Part shown: positions 24,441-33,800 of the stretch, one piece after another
How the letters are laid out: the number at the start of each line of letters is the position of its first letter
How positions within the stretch are numbered: the stretch's first letter is position 1
Source of the DNA: a virus
Reading direction: 5' to 3' (one strand)
DNA: 64,000 nucleotides
Virus record (IMG/VR): IMGVR_UViG_3300029267_001718
Location: 1-64,000 of that record
Notes under the pieces: model-generated
What the model was told of the DNA's origin: nothing
Seen by the model: only the letters and a program-made list of their open reading frames with translations
The model's database searches: none
Program-made: the position numbers and the translations under genes

Positions 24441-25174
24441 TGGATGAGTTAGGACTGGCAACTGGAATCGCGGTACGACGCTCGGAGTCTCGCTGGAGAT
24501 CTCTGATGCGTTCTGTAGTGATTGGTTGGTGGGATGCGTCTGACTTGTCCACAATTACGGAAGCCGCTGGAAAGGTGAGCCAACTCGATGACAAATCGGG
24601 CAACGGTAATCACATGACGCAAGCGAGCGGGAGTCTGCAACCCACGACAGGAACGCGAAGTCAAAATGGTTTGAACGTTCTCGATTTTGTTCCGAGCAAT
24701 CGGTTGGCGAGTCCGTTACATCCAACGAAACCACATACCATGTTTGCGGTGGGAAAAGGCGACGGCGGCGTAGCCAATGCATTTGACGACGGGTTTTTGG
24801 CGGCACGTTGGAAGAACGGGATCGATCATCATATTTCGTTCAATCAGCGGGGGTGGGGGCGATTTCAAAACGGGCAAAATAACATGGTAGCGGCTGACGC
24901 TACAGTACCTCGATTGCTGAGTGGTTCGGAAGTATCTGGCGGTTCTCCTAATGCTCGTGCGTGGTTGAACGGAAGTTTGATCGGCACAAATAGCGGAGCG
25001 ACGTTGGATTGGAACGCGAATCTCCGTTGGGGACTTGGCGGACCAGCCCCGTTGCCCCTATCGAGACACTATTTGAATGGATGGATCGGAGAGGCTATAA
25101 TCTGTAGTGTTGAATTGGCGGACGCGGATCGCCAACTGTTTGAGAATTATCTCTTAACGAAGTGGGGTATCTGA
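24440..25174 (+). CDS. LamG/concanavalin-like lectin-fold protein, copy 3
   Basis: A 244-residue third paralogue. TGATGG couples its start to the previous stop, and its own stop overlaps the next ATG. It keeps the WWDASDLSTITEAAGKVSQ opening and the terminal TKWGI strand. Differences again lie in the central loops. Three successive copies in one polycistron point to stoichiometric production of related surface lectins. Confidence 0.75.
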   Translation: MDELGLATGIAVRRSESRWRSLMRSVVIGWWDASDLSTITEAAGKVSQLDDKSGNGNHMTQASGSLQPTTGTRSQNGLNVLDFVPSNRLASPLHPTKPHTMFAVGKGDGGVANAFDDGFLAARWKNGIDHHISFNQRGWGRFQNGQNNMVAADATVPRLLSGSEVSGGSPNARAWLNGSLIGTNSGATLDWNANLRWGLGGPAPLPLSRHYLNGWIGEAIICSVELADADRQLFENYLLTKWGI

Positions 25175-25533
25175 TGCTTGCCTACGTCTTTGCGACTGAA
25201 GCCGATGCGAATACTGCAGTCCCTCAAATTGAGGCGGCGATGCGTGGTATCTTGGCGAGTGTGGGATTCACGATTGACGAGGATGGTCACCTAGTCGGGA
25301 AGCGTGCTTCGACGGGTGAGGATCGTCCGGACGCACAACACACGGAGAAGTGGGGAGATCCGTTTATTTTGACGGACGGGAAGTGGGCGATTGCTTCCTA
25401 CCGTGAGAATTTCTCACGTGAGGTTGAGGGCGTTCCGCTCTGGCAAAACATCGATGCTGCGATCACGGTAGCATTCAATCATAAGGACGTGTCGGATCTC
25501 ATTCCGATACCTCCGGAGTACCCCGAGGACTGA
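25174..25533 (+). CDS. Hypothetical protein, 119 residues
   Basis: Coupled to the lectin-fold genes by a TGATG overlap. The N-terminus (LAYVFATEADANTAVPQIEAAM) is an alpha/beta pattern with a Glu-rich helix. The rest holds WGDPFILTDGKWAI and an acidic Pro-rich end. I do not recognise the family. It may complete the decoration module or serve as a head-region assembly factor. Confidence 0.55.
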   Translation: MLAYVFATEADANTAVPQIEAAMRGILASVGFTIDEDGHLVGKRASTGEDRPDAQHTEKWGDPFILTDGKWAIASYRENFSREVEGVPLWQNIDAAITVAFNHKDVSDLIPIPPEYPED

Positions 25534-25534
25534 C

Positions 25535-26230
25535 ATGGGAAACTACGTCACTGTCGCTGAAGTCCGAGCATTCAAAATCGCGGGCGAAGTGATCGATTTG
25601 TCTGCCTACACGGATGACGAAGTGGAGGAACACATCGGTCTTTCGGAATCGTTCGTCGAGGCGATCTGCAATGATATCTTCTACGCGAAAGATGAGACGA
25701 ATCGTTTCGATGGCAACGGTTTGACGCAGCTACATTTTCAACCGTTGGTTGTCTACCCATTGATTTCGATTGTCAGCTGCAAGGATATTGATATCGATGG
25801 GGCGGAACTGGAAGAGTATGTGGAGGGGGATGACTTTGTTCGATACGATCATTACATTCAGACTGCTCTCGCATTCCCCGAAGATCGCCCGAGACGTGGT
25901 GTTTTTCGCGGCGGCGTTTGGCCAAAAGGCCAGAAAAATATTGTGGTTGAAGGACGTTGGGGACGTGAAGAAACCCCTCCGGAAATCAAGCGGGCAGTCA
26001 TGCTACTGACGTTGGAATCGTTGCAACCGGGATCGACGAAGCAAGTTCCGGTCGACGCACAGCAAATCATTTGGCCTGACTTCACTGTCACGTTCAAAGG
26101 TACGGCGGAAAGCATTGGAATGGAGACTGGTTTTCCTCAAGTTGATCGGTTACTCTACAACTACGTCAACTGGGTGGATCTATTCCAAGTGGTATCCGAC
26201 AAACGTGGAGAACATGACCGTGATTTATAG
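25535..26230 (+). CDS. Head-tail connector-like protein
   Basis: A 231-residue protein. The N-terminal half (VTVAEVRAFKIAG, then YTDDEVEEHIGLSESFVEAICN) has the helical pattern of gp6-type adaptor proteins that sit under the portal. A beta-rich middle and a helical segment EIKRAVMLLTLES follow. Location before the tail-completion genes supports the call. It overlaps the fucosyltransferase-like gene by 17 nt. Confidence 0.65.
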   Translation: MGNYVTVAEVRAFKIAGEVIDLSAYTDDEVEEHIGLSESFVEAICNDIFYAKDETNRFDGNGLTQLHFQPLVVYPLISIVSCKDIDIDGAELEEYVEGDDFVRYDHYIQTALAFPEDRPRRGVFRGGVWPKGQKNIVVEGRWGREETPPEIKRAVMLLTLESLQPGSTKQVPVDAQQIIWPDFTVTFKGTAESIGMETGFPQVDRLLYNYVNWVDLFQVVSDKRGEHDRDL

Positions 26231-27194
26231 AATTCCGAAGTGGTTCGGACGACTCGGCAATAATCTGATTCAGATCAGCAATTGCCTCTGGTCTGCGTAC
26301 ACGACACACGGGGCGTTTGAGATGCCTGAGCATGATAATATCGCTCAAATCTCGGAACGTTTTTGTATGCCTGGGCAGATCAATCCCGAAGTGGTTTCGG
26401 AAGCGACGGCGGCACAAACGTTTCACGGTCCCCCGCTCAGTGGGCGAACTCCAAAATTCTTTGAGTTCGTTCGTGACGCTGCACGGTCGACGCTTTATCA
26501 GGCGTTGGAATTCCCGCTGAAGAATCAAGATCCGTTGCCTGAGAACACGTTGGTTGTGCACGTGCGGTCGACGGACATTGTGAGGTATCGTCAATCGTCA
26601 AAAGTCAACAAGACTTACATGTGCAATCCGATCACATTCTTTGACGATGCAGCGAAACAATTCGACCATGTGATTGTTCTCTCTCAATCGGATCAGCACC
26701 CGTTGCTGACTTATTTTCAGGAACGCGACTGGGAGATCCGGACGGGTGGCACAATCGAAGAGGACGCGGCTCTGATCCTTCGTGCACAAAATCTTTGTAT
26801 CGGTAGCACATCGTCATTCAGTGCGATGCTCGGGTTGTGCTCGCAGCATTTGAAACGGATCTACCTGTCTTCGTTGAGTCATCAGCAATGGAAGTGCCCG
26901 ATTGATTCGTTTTTCTATCATGTGTCGATTGAGAAGCATTTCTATCTGTACCCGATGCAGTGGATTGAAACACAAAAGAACACGCATGGGGCGGCATTCC
27001 TTCGGATGCTCGTCGAGTTTCCTGTTCGCAAAATGTCGAAGCTGCGGTTCAATCGTCGGCAACTGGTCGACGCGAGTATTCCGAGGCTGATCGAATGGCA
27101 GAAATTTCACAAACGGACGGACAAACCTGATCCCCCATTTCCAGTGAGTCTTGACGTGGAAAAACCACCCGAAGGTGAGTCCGATGCTGTATAG
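26214..27194 (+). CDS. GT11-like fucosyltransferase
   Basis: A 326-residue protein from ATG 26214 (GTGGAG before it); the longer in-frame extension overlaps the connector gene. FGRLGNNLIQISN (11-23) matches the GGLGNQMFQ motif of GT11 alpha-1,2-fucosyltransferases. VVHVRSTDI (about 113-121) matches the HxRRGD motif II, and CIGSTSSFSAM near 200 matches the SNSSFSWW motif III. It would use GDP-fucose or a similar donor. It sits between two connector genes, overlapping both. Confidence 0.78.
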   Translation: MTVIYRIPKWFGRLGNNLIQISNCLWSAYTTHGAFEMPEHDNIAQISERFCMPGQINPEVVSEATAAQTFHGPPLSGRTPKFFEFVRDAARSTLYQALEFPLKNQDPLPENTLVVHVRSTDIVRYRQSSKVNKTYMCNPITFFDDAAKQFDHVIVLSQSDQHPLLTYFQERDWEIRTGGTIEEDAALILRAQNLCIGSTSSFSAMLGLCSQHLKRIYLSSLSHQQWKCPIDSFFYHVSIEKHFYLYPMQWIETQKNTHGAAFLRMLVEFPVRKMSKLRFNRRQLVDASIPRLIEWQKFHKRTDKPDPPFPVSLDVEKPPEGESDAV

Positions 27195-27579
27195 CGTTTA
27201 TCCTCTCTACGGAATGGTCAACAAGATGACCGTGGTTCGCATCGCCAACGCGGATGACGGAGCGGGTGGGTTGACTCCAAGCGGATCGGAAACAGTGATC
27301 TATGAGGATCGCGACTGTCGGATCGCGTTGATGAGCGACGAGGATCAACAGCAACTTTTCGGCAACGCATCTCGCTACCGTTGGAAGTGCTTGTGTCCCT
27401 ATTCTCCGGATATTCAAAAGTCTGATTTCATTCGCATCGCTGCGGGTGCGTATCCGTACGACTTGACAGGACAAACCGACTATCGAGTTTGTTGGGTGAG
27501 ACCGCAACAAGACGACCGTGGTGGATTGCACCACACGTCTTTCGTGATGGAGTTGGAAGACCAAGATACGGGTGTCTGA
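27184..27579 (+). CDS. Head completion / stopper-like protein
   Basis: A 131-residue protein from ATG 27184 after AAGGTGAG. Its size, beta-rich pattern and position between the adaptor and the HK10-like gene fit a gp16/stopper-type head closure protein. No sequence signature is decisive. It overlaps the preceding glycosyltransferase by 11 nt, coupling structural and glycosylation genes. Confidence 0.5.
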   Translation: MLYSVYPLYGMVNKMTVVRIANADDGAGGLTPSGSETVIYEDRDCRIALMSDEDQQQLFGNASRYRWKCLCPYSPDIQKSDFIRIAAGAYPYDLTGQTDYRVCWVRPQQDDRGGLHHTSFVMELEDQDTGV

Positions 27580-28094
27580 TGGCGACTGGGTTCTTCATTA
27601 CTGAAATCGGGATAGACCGTGCAGCCCGAACGCTCGCGAAGTGGGCGAAGTTCGCTCCGATGGTCACGGCTCAAGCTATGCACACGTCGGCGGAAATGAT
27701 CCTCGTTCCAGGTATCCGAGCGGAAATCCGGAAGAATCGGTCGATCTTTCGGGGGCAACTCTCACAAAAAGTCGACGTGCGTGCTATCGTCGTCGGCGGG
27801 AACCCGGGCGTGGAGGTTGGGTCTTTGGGGGTTCCATACGGGGAAGCTGTGGAAAAGGGCACGAAGCCGCATTCTGCCGACATGTCGAAATTGGTACAAT
27901 ACGCCCAGAAAAAGATGGGGGCGACGGGGGATCGTGCGATATCATTGGCGGCAGCGATTCATGCGACAATCGAAGAGGAAGGGACCAAACCGCACCCGTT
28001 CATTATCCCTGCGTGGGTGGCTCTGAAGGATCTGTACTACAGAGACACTGTGCGGCGTTTGCGGACACTCTTTTTAGGACTGGCGTCTGTCTAA
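27579..28094 (+). CDS. HK97 gp10-like neck/tail protein
   Basis: A 171-residue protein, ATG overlapping the previous TGA. The pattern of an N-terminal helix (DRAARTLAKWAKFAPMVTAQAM), a beta hairpin (VGSLGVPYGEAVEKGTKPH) and a second EEGTKPHPFIIPAW matches the HK97 gp10 family, where the paired E-x-GT-x-P-H-x-x-I-x-PA segment is characteristic. These proteins join head and tail. Confidence 0.72.
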   Translation: MATGFFITEIGIDRAARTLAKWAKFAPMVTAQAMHTSAEMILVPGIRAEIRKNRSIFRGQLSQKVDVRAIVVGGNPGVEVGSLGVPYGEAVEKGTKPHSADMSKLVQYAQKKMGATGDRAISLAAAIHATIEEEGTKPHPFIIPAWVALKDLYYRDTVRRLRTLFLGLASV

Positions 28095-28552
28095 TGGAAC
28101 ATCAGGAAAAGCTCAACAAAGCGATTGCGGACGTTCTACGAGCGGATACCGGGGCGGGGTCACTGGTTGAACTGACAGGGCACACTCCGACGAACATCCG
28201 GATAGCTCGTGATACCCCACCCGTGAAGGGCATGAAGCCGTTTCTGGGGTTCCGGATTGGTCCCTCGGTTCCACTGAACAACGAGACCACGTTTCTGCAG
28301 GAATCACGTGTTGAATTCTGTTGCTGCAGTACACAGGAATTGACGGCAATGCGGATTGCCGATAGACTTGAGGAATTGGTGCACAACACCACCCCCGCGA
28401 GCTATTGGAATTTTTCCAACGGCGACATTAGCAACCGTTCAACACGGTTCGCGAATCGCGGAAAATCGATGCACGACGAAGATACGGATGTGTGGACTGT
28501 CCAAGTGGATTTGGATCTGATCTGGTATGGTCAGCCTTGTCCAGTACCCTAG
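28094..28552 (+). CDS. Tail completion-like protein (Gp17/DUF3168 type)
   Basis: A 152-residue protein coupled by TAATG to the previous gene. A helical N-terminus with an ADVLRADTGAGSLVEL segment, followed by beta strands and a closing VQVDLDLIWYGQ strand, matches tail terminator proteins in both size and position before the tube gene. Functional call rests mainly on synteny. Confidence 0.6.
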   Translation: MEHQEKLNKAIADVLRADTGAGSLVELTGHTPTNIRIARDTPPVKGMKPFLGFRIGPSVPLNNETTFLQESRVEFCCCSTQELTAMRIADRLEELVHNTTPASYWNFSNGDISNRSTRFANRGKSMHDEDTDVWTVQVDLDLIWYGQPCPVP

Positions 28553-28566
28553 TTGGAGGGTTTTTC

Positions 28567-29046
28567 ATGCCGAATGCCGACAACATTATCATCGGGGCGG
28601 CTCAAGTCTCCATCGGTGGTAGCGATGTGGGCTACACCAAGGGCGGTGTCACTGTTCGGTACGAACCTGAGTTTGTCGATGTCATTGCGGATCAGGCCGT
28701 TGGCGTGGTTCGCAAGGGTCGCTCTCTGGAACGTATGTACGTGATGACCACCTTGCTGGAAGTGACGTTGAATCAGATTCGACTCGCTTTCATGCAGCCC
28801 CAGGCAAACCTCTCAGGGCAAACTCTCACGCTTGGCTACGATGATTCGTGTTGGGTGGACGAAGTTGCAATCGTGTTGGTTGGCGTAGGTCCGTCTTGCG
28901 GGACGCGTACCTTCACCTTCAGCAAGTGCGTGACGTTCGGAACTCGCGAATACACAATGCAGCGTGAAGAGGAAACTGCTTTCGAGGTTGAGTTCGAAAT
29001 TCTGAAGGACTCCAATGGAGCCTTCGGGACAATCGTGGACTCCTAA
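28567..29046 (+). CDS. Major tail tube-like protein
   Basis: A 159-residue protein behind a strong GGAGG. The beta-rich sequence opens NIIIGAAQVSIGGSDVGYTKGGV, with an extended positively charged loop, and ends in a strand-rich FEVEFEILKDSNGAFG. This is the pattern of siphovirus tube proteins. Position after the tail terminator and before the chaperones supports it. The gene stands alone between short gaps with its own ribosome-binding site, consistent with high expression. Confidence 0.72.
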   Translation: MPNADNIIIGAAQVSIGGSDVGYTKGGVTVRYEPEFVDVIADQAVGVVRKGRSLERMYVMTTLLEVTLNQIRLAFMQPQANLSGQTLTLGYDDSCWVDEVAIVLVGVGPSCGTRTFTFSKCVTFGTREYTMQREEETAFEVEFEILKDSNGAFGTIVDS

Positions 29047-29059
29047 AAAGGAGGGAGTC

Positions 29060-29302
29060 ATGGCGTCATCTGAATTTGGCAATGCGGTTCAATCTGAGTT
29101 GCAAGCACTCGGAATCAACACGCAGCCTGAAGTTCAAGACTTTCGTGTTCCCGGTGAACGCCGGAATGAACAAAAGACTCCAACGGCGGGCGACATGCAC
29201 ACCGTAATCACGAACATCCAAGCTGCTCGCGGGCAGTATTGGATTTCGCGAAAGCGGATGCGACATGACGCTTTGCGGTTGTTGCACGAAGGTCAACTCT
29301 AG
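29060..29302 (+). CDS. Small hypothetical tail-region protein
   Basis: An 80-residue protein behind AAAAGGAGGGAG, one of the strongest ribosome-binding sites in the window. It is hydrophilic, Gln/Arg rich and probably helical at the C-terminus (MHTVITNIQAARGQYW). No family recognised. A CCCGGGGACAC repeat lies 5 nt past its stop. Confidence 0.55.
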   Translation: MASSEFGNAVQSELQALGINTQPEVQDFRVPGERRNEQKTPTAGDMHTVITNIQAARGQYWISRKRMRHDALRLLHEGQL

Positions 29303-29306
29303 TTCT

Positions 29307-29322
29307 GTGCACCCGGGGACAC
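29307..29322 (+). repeat. CCCGGGGACAC near-palindrome, copy 3
   Basis: GTGCACCCGGGGACAC in the gap between 29302 and ATG 29368. Confidence 0.7.
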
Positions 29323-29367
29323 TCGGGAGCTTTACTAAAATTGCGACACGTAGCAAGGGAGTCCAAA

Positions 29368-29742
29368 ATGGGACACGATTATGCTACCAGTGGTGCGAGC
29401 AACAACATGGGCGACTTCACGGTCACCAAGTCGAACCCGGGGACGACGGTCGTTCGTTTCACGGTCAGCGACGGTTGCTCCCGTCTCACCACTTCCAAGA
29501 TGATTCGTGCGGTCCTGGCCGATGCTATCGACCAGTGGATTGCTGACGAACGCAGCGATCTCGATGCGAACGGTGACGCGAGCGTCAAGGGTTCGGACGA
29601 GTATCCTCTGCCGGGCGATGGCTTCAGTGCCTTCACGTGGAACTTCAGCGGCAAGTACGCGGAAGTGACGCTGACTGCTCTGACGAACATCAGCACGAGC
29701 GGCGATATCACCGTCTCGATTCCGTACGCGGACGTAGCCTAA
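29368..29742 (+). CDS. Hypothetical virion-type protein
   Basis: A 124-residue protein behind GGGAG. It is rich in Thr, Ser, Gly and Asp with alternating strands (TTVVRFTVSDG, KYAEVTLTALTNI, ITVSIPYADVA) around one central helix. Codon use is regular, resembling the capsid gene, which hints at high expression and a structural role. Family unknown. Confidence 0.55.
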   Translation: MGHDYATSGASNNMGDFTVTKSNPGTTVVRFTVSDGCSRLTTSKMIRAVLADAIDQWIADERSDLDANGDASVKGSDEYPLPGDGFSAFTWNFSGKYAEVTLTALTNISTSGDITVSIPYADVA

Positions 29743-29786
29743 GCACTGCGGGGTAATTCCCGCACGTGCTGACGGAGGTAAAGATT

Positions 29787-30080
29787 ATGAGTACGACGGA
29801 CAAACCGAAAACTTCTTTCCGAACTAAGAACCTGAACGAAGCGGCATTCATCTGGTCACAAGACGGCGTGGATCTGAAGAACGTTCAGGGAAAACAGGGT
29901 CGTGGCACAACGATCTATTTCCACTTCGATGTGGAAATGTCGGAAGAGGAATTGACGAAGATACTGATAGACTACGCAAATGGAAAAACGCTGGTTGAAC
30001 CCCTAGCATTCTGCGAAAGTTTGCGGAAACTTCGCGATGCTCTACACGGCGGTCTCCAGCATCACCGAAAGTCGAAGTGA
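29787..30080 (+). CDS. Small tail-region protein
   Basis: A 97-residue protein from ATG 29787 behind GGAGG. A beta-rich N-terminus (SFRTKNLNEAAFIWSQDG) is followed by helices with a Lys-rich end. Its place between the tube and chaperone genes matches a tail accessory protein. Its stop overlaps the chaperone start (GTGATG). No family recognised. Confidence 0.5.
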   Translation: MSTTDKPKTSFRTKNLNEAAFIWSQDGVDLKNVQGKQGRGTTIYFHFDVEMSEEELTKILIDYANGKTLVEPLAFCESLRKLRDALHGGLQHHRKSK

Positions 30081-30538
30081 TGTCTGACGCTGATACTGTT
30101 GAACTGACCGAATCGGAGCGAATGGCGAACGTTGGCGTTCCGGTCGAAACGAAGAAACTCGGTACGATTCGCGTACGCGAATTGACTCTTGAGTCGCTGC
30201 TAGGATTGTCAACCGACATTGCGGTTCTTCTGCAAGCCATGCAGGACGAACGCAAAACGTCGGACGACGCTGACGGGTTGGGATTCCTAGCAATTCTCGC
30301 GACGAACCCGAACACTCAGGAAGGGTTGCGACGAATCGCGTCTGCAGCGACTAGCGAGCCTATGGATTCCTTCAAAGAGATGGGAATCGGCGACTGGTTG
30401 AAGATCTCGGTCGCACTGAAGGAAGTCATGGATTGGGAGGAACTGCGGGGCCTTTTTACGCAGCTGATTCCACCGAAGACCTTTACGGCTCTGCGGGAGG
30501 GATTCGCGGCGGCGACAAGCGAGCCCTCGCAAAGCTGA
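30080..30538 (+). CDS. Tail assembly chaperone, G-like
   Basis: A 152-residue acidic, helix-rich protein immediately upstream of the tape measure gene. The N-terminus (VGVPVETKKLGTIRVRELTLESLLGL) is the usual strand-helix opening of siphovirus chaperone G proteins. ATG 30080 follows a GTG one codon earlier. The next open frame, offset by -1, overlaps its 3' third, as expected for a programmed frameshift producing G and GT. Confidence 0.7.
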   Translation: MSDADTVELTESERMANVGVPVETKKLGTIRVRELTLESLLGLSTDIAVLLQAMQDERKTSDDADGLGFLAILATNPNTQEGLRRIASAATSEPMDSFKEMGIGDWLKISVALKEVMDWEELRGLFTQLIPPKTFTALREGFAAATSEPSQS

Positions 30539-30804
30539 TCGATTCCTTTGCATCGGAGTATGGTTGGACGCTGCAACAAATCCTGTCGCACACAATTTTT
30601 CAGCTGAATCGATTGAGTTGGGCGGGTTTGGTTCGGCGTGCACAAAACCGGAAGGAAATGTCGAACGACTTCCGCACTGCACAACACGCAGACCGGAGAG
30701 AATTCGATACGTACGTTGGACGTTTTGACCAAGTGGGTGATGTCAAATCGGACGAACCTGTTAGTGAAAACTTGCCTGACGGTTTGTTGTATTCCAAAGG
30801 GTAA
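30433..30804 (+). CDS. T extension of the tail assembly chaperone (probable -1 frameshift product)
   Basis: Open in the -1 frame relative to the G gene, from about 30433 to TAA 30804, with no ribosome-bound ATG near its beginning. Residues from SFASEYGWTLQQILSHTIFQLNRL on resemble the T domain of GT chaperones, which recruits the tape measure. A run CCTTTTTAC (about 30450) in the overlap is a possible slip site but not a canonical heptamer. The coordinates mark the open frame; the true N-terminus would be the G protein. Confidence 0.6.
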   Translation: MGGTAGPFYAADSTEDLYGSAGGIRGGDKRALAKLIDSFASEYGWTLQQILSHTIFQLNRLSWAGLVRRAQNRKEMSNDFRTAQHADRREFDTYVGRFDQVGDVKSDEPVSENLPDGLLYSKG

Positions 30805-30807
30805 TCG

Positions 30808-33800
30808 ATGGCACTCGGCGAAGCAGTTCTACGAATCTGGGCAAACGTTCGCGGTCTGCAAGCGGGATTAGCTGCGGGGACTGCGAAACTCAAAGCGTTT
30901 AGTGCATCGGTTTCCAAAGTCGGTGCTTCGCTGACCGCTCTCGGTGCGTCTGCTGCAGCGACGGGTGCGATCCTTCTTGGTGCTCTATCGCCGATTGTCG
31001 TCGTTGGGGCGAAGTTTGAGAAAACCATGTCAGCCGTGAAAGCGGTTGTGGGCGATCTCGCTCCCGCTGCCGAGAACGCGGGCAAAAACTTCGACAAACT
31101 ACGTGCGAAGGCTCAAGAGCTCGGCAAAACGACTGCATGGTCCGCATCGCAAGTCGCGGAAGCGATGAAGTTTCTCGGGTTGGCGGGTTTTCGGACGATT
31201 GACATTCTCAACGGCGTGGAGGCAACGTTGAATCTTGCCTCTGCGGGGGCACTAGATCTTGCCCGAGCGTCTGATATTGCGTCGGATACTCTGACTGCGT
31301 TCCGGATGAATGCAGCGGACCTAAATCGTGTCGCGGATGTTCTAGCGATCACGCAAGCTAGTGCGAACACGACGGTCGAAATGCTCGGCGAGTCGATGAA
31401 ATATGCAGCCACGGTTTCGGCTGCGTACGGTCAATCTCTTGAAGACACTGCAGTAATTCTCGGGTTGCTTGGAAACGCTGGTCTTAAAGCGAGCATCGCA
31501 GGGACCACGTTTGCGAATATGCTGCAGATGCTCACGAAAAACGCGGATCGTGCTGATCGCATTATGCGGAAGTACGGGTTGACGTTTGAAGATATCGATC
31601 CGTTGCTGCACTCAATCACTGACATTATGCGAACGCTCGACAAGGCGGGCGTTAGTGCGGCTGATGTCTTCGACATGTTCGGGAAACGAGCTTTCAAGGG
31701 CGTCCAGGCTGTCTTGGGGCAGATGGAACAAATGGAGTTGTTGGAGCGGGCTATCAACGGGTCAAAACTCGCAGCTATGGAAATGGCTACGACTATGATC
31801 GACAACGTTGCTGGAGCTTTCACACTTCTCAAGTCGGCGGTCGAAGGATTTCTGAATGCACTGTTCGACATGATTCGGGCGGATTTGGGAGCGTTCATTC
31901 ACAAGGTGACGGAACTGGTTGGCAAGGCCCAAGACTGGGTGATGGCGAACGAAGCAATCGTCAAATCAGTCATCGGTGTTGTTTCGAAAATCGGGGCGTT
32001 TATGCTCGCGGTTGGGGTAGCCCTGATTCCATTCGGCGGGTTTATCGCGTTACTTGGAAAAGCGATTGGTGTGATAGCGTCGGTTGTTGCTGCGGTCGTT
32101 TCGTTCAAAGCAATTCTGATCGGTCTTGCGGTCGGTGCAGTCAGCGGTGTGCTGATTCCGGTCTTCGTTGCGTTGGGTAAAGCGTGGCAAAAACTCAAAG
32201 AAATTTTTGTTGCGGTCTGGAACGGATTCATTAAGCCGATCATTGTCGGAATGAAGGAAGGATTTGTTGAAGCCTGGAACAAATTCCTCAAGCCCGCAAT
32301 TGCACGACTCGGCGAAGCGTTTAAGTCGCTGTTCGCTGAGATCTCGATACTCTTTCAAACGATGGGGCAAGGCGATGGGATCTTCAAGAAAATTGCCAGC
32401 GTAATCACATCAATGGTTGTGATTGCGGTTGCGGCACTAGTGCACATCATTGAAGTTCTCGTGGTGGTTGTTAAAAGTGCCGTGCAGTCGTTCACGGCGT
32501 GGAACGATGACTTAATTCGAATGGGGAGACGATTTGGGTGGTGGACTGATAAGGTTAAAACGTCAACTGAACTACTCGCCGAACAGAAGAAACAGGCGGC
32601 GGAAACTACGAGTCAGTTTGGCGATCTCGCTGCACAAGTTGAGAAAAATATTCACGCCAACAAGAATAAAGTCGCATCGCAACAAAAGATCATTGGTCTG
32701 CTACAAACGCAGTCCCGTTGGACGGTCAACGAACTGAATCAATTGGAGGAAGAACTTGCGAAGCATGGCGATCTGAAAACGGCGATTGACGATCAAGTTA
32801 AGGAACGGCAAAAAGATGTCGACGCATTGAAACAACTGATCGACGCGAAGAAAACTCTTGGGATCTCGGCGGCAGCGGAAGAAAAACAATTGAAAGCTGC
32901 AAAGTCGTTGTTGTCTGATGCGTCGTCGGCTCAAAAGCGTTTCAATGAGGACACGAAGGATCTTGTTCGTGAGCAATACCTGTCGGTCGATGCTGTGCGT
33001 GCGGCGAAGGCTGAAATGCAAGCACACACGGAAATGATGGAGGCTGCGGAGCAAGCACAAGGTCGTCTCAAAACTGGGACCGAAAAATTCAACGAACTCT
33101 ATAAGGAATTAACGCAACAAAGTCTTGAGGGATTTGCGGGTGAGATTCAAAAAATTGAGGAAACCCGGGTTGCACAGATTGAACTTACAAAAGCACGCAT
33201 TGCGGATCTTCAGGCAATCCGCACGCGGATGGTGGTGCAACGTAAAGCGGCTGATGAAGATATCGCTACACACATCGCCGAACTTGAAGCGGAACGTGCT
33301 GCGGTGTCGGCAAGCGGTAAAACTACGGCGGAAATCGACGCTAACATTAAGAAATTGTCGGCTGCTCGTAAGGCGGCGAGCGAAGAGTCTGCGGCGGAAA
33401 TTGATAAGATCGATGGGGACATTCGGCAAGCTGCAACTGCTCTCGGATTGATTGAGAAACGTGCGGCGGAAAACATTGCAAAGTCGTTGCAAAAACAATC
33501 GGACGCTCGACGAAAACACTTGCGTCAAATGCAGATCGATGATTTGAAGGCCCGTGAGGAAACGGTTGCTGCGGCTCGATTGGAATCTGACGCGTTGTTG
33601 GAAGAAGAACAAAAACGGATTGATAAGCTGTTCGCGACTCATGCGAAAATGAGTCCCGAGGAAATTGCACGCGTTGAAAATCAACGGGCGGAAGCGATTG
33701 CACTGGCTCGGAATAAGGCTGCGAAAATTATCGAAAAAGCGGAAGAGGATCAAGCGGACAAGAAGGAAAAGAAACTGACGGTTGCTGCTCGCGAAAAGAA

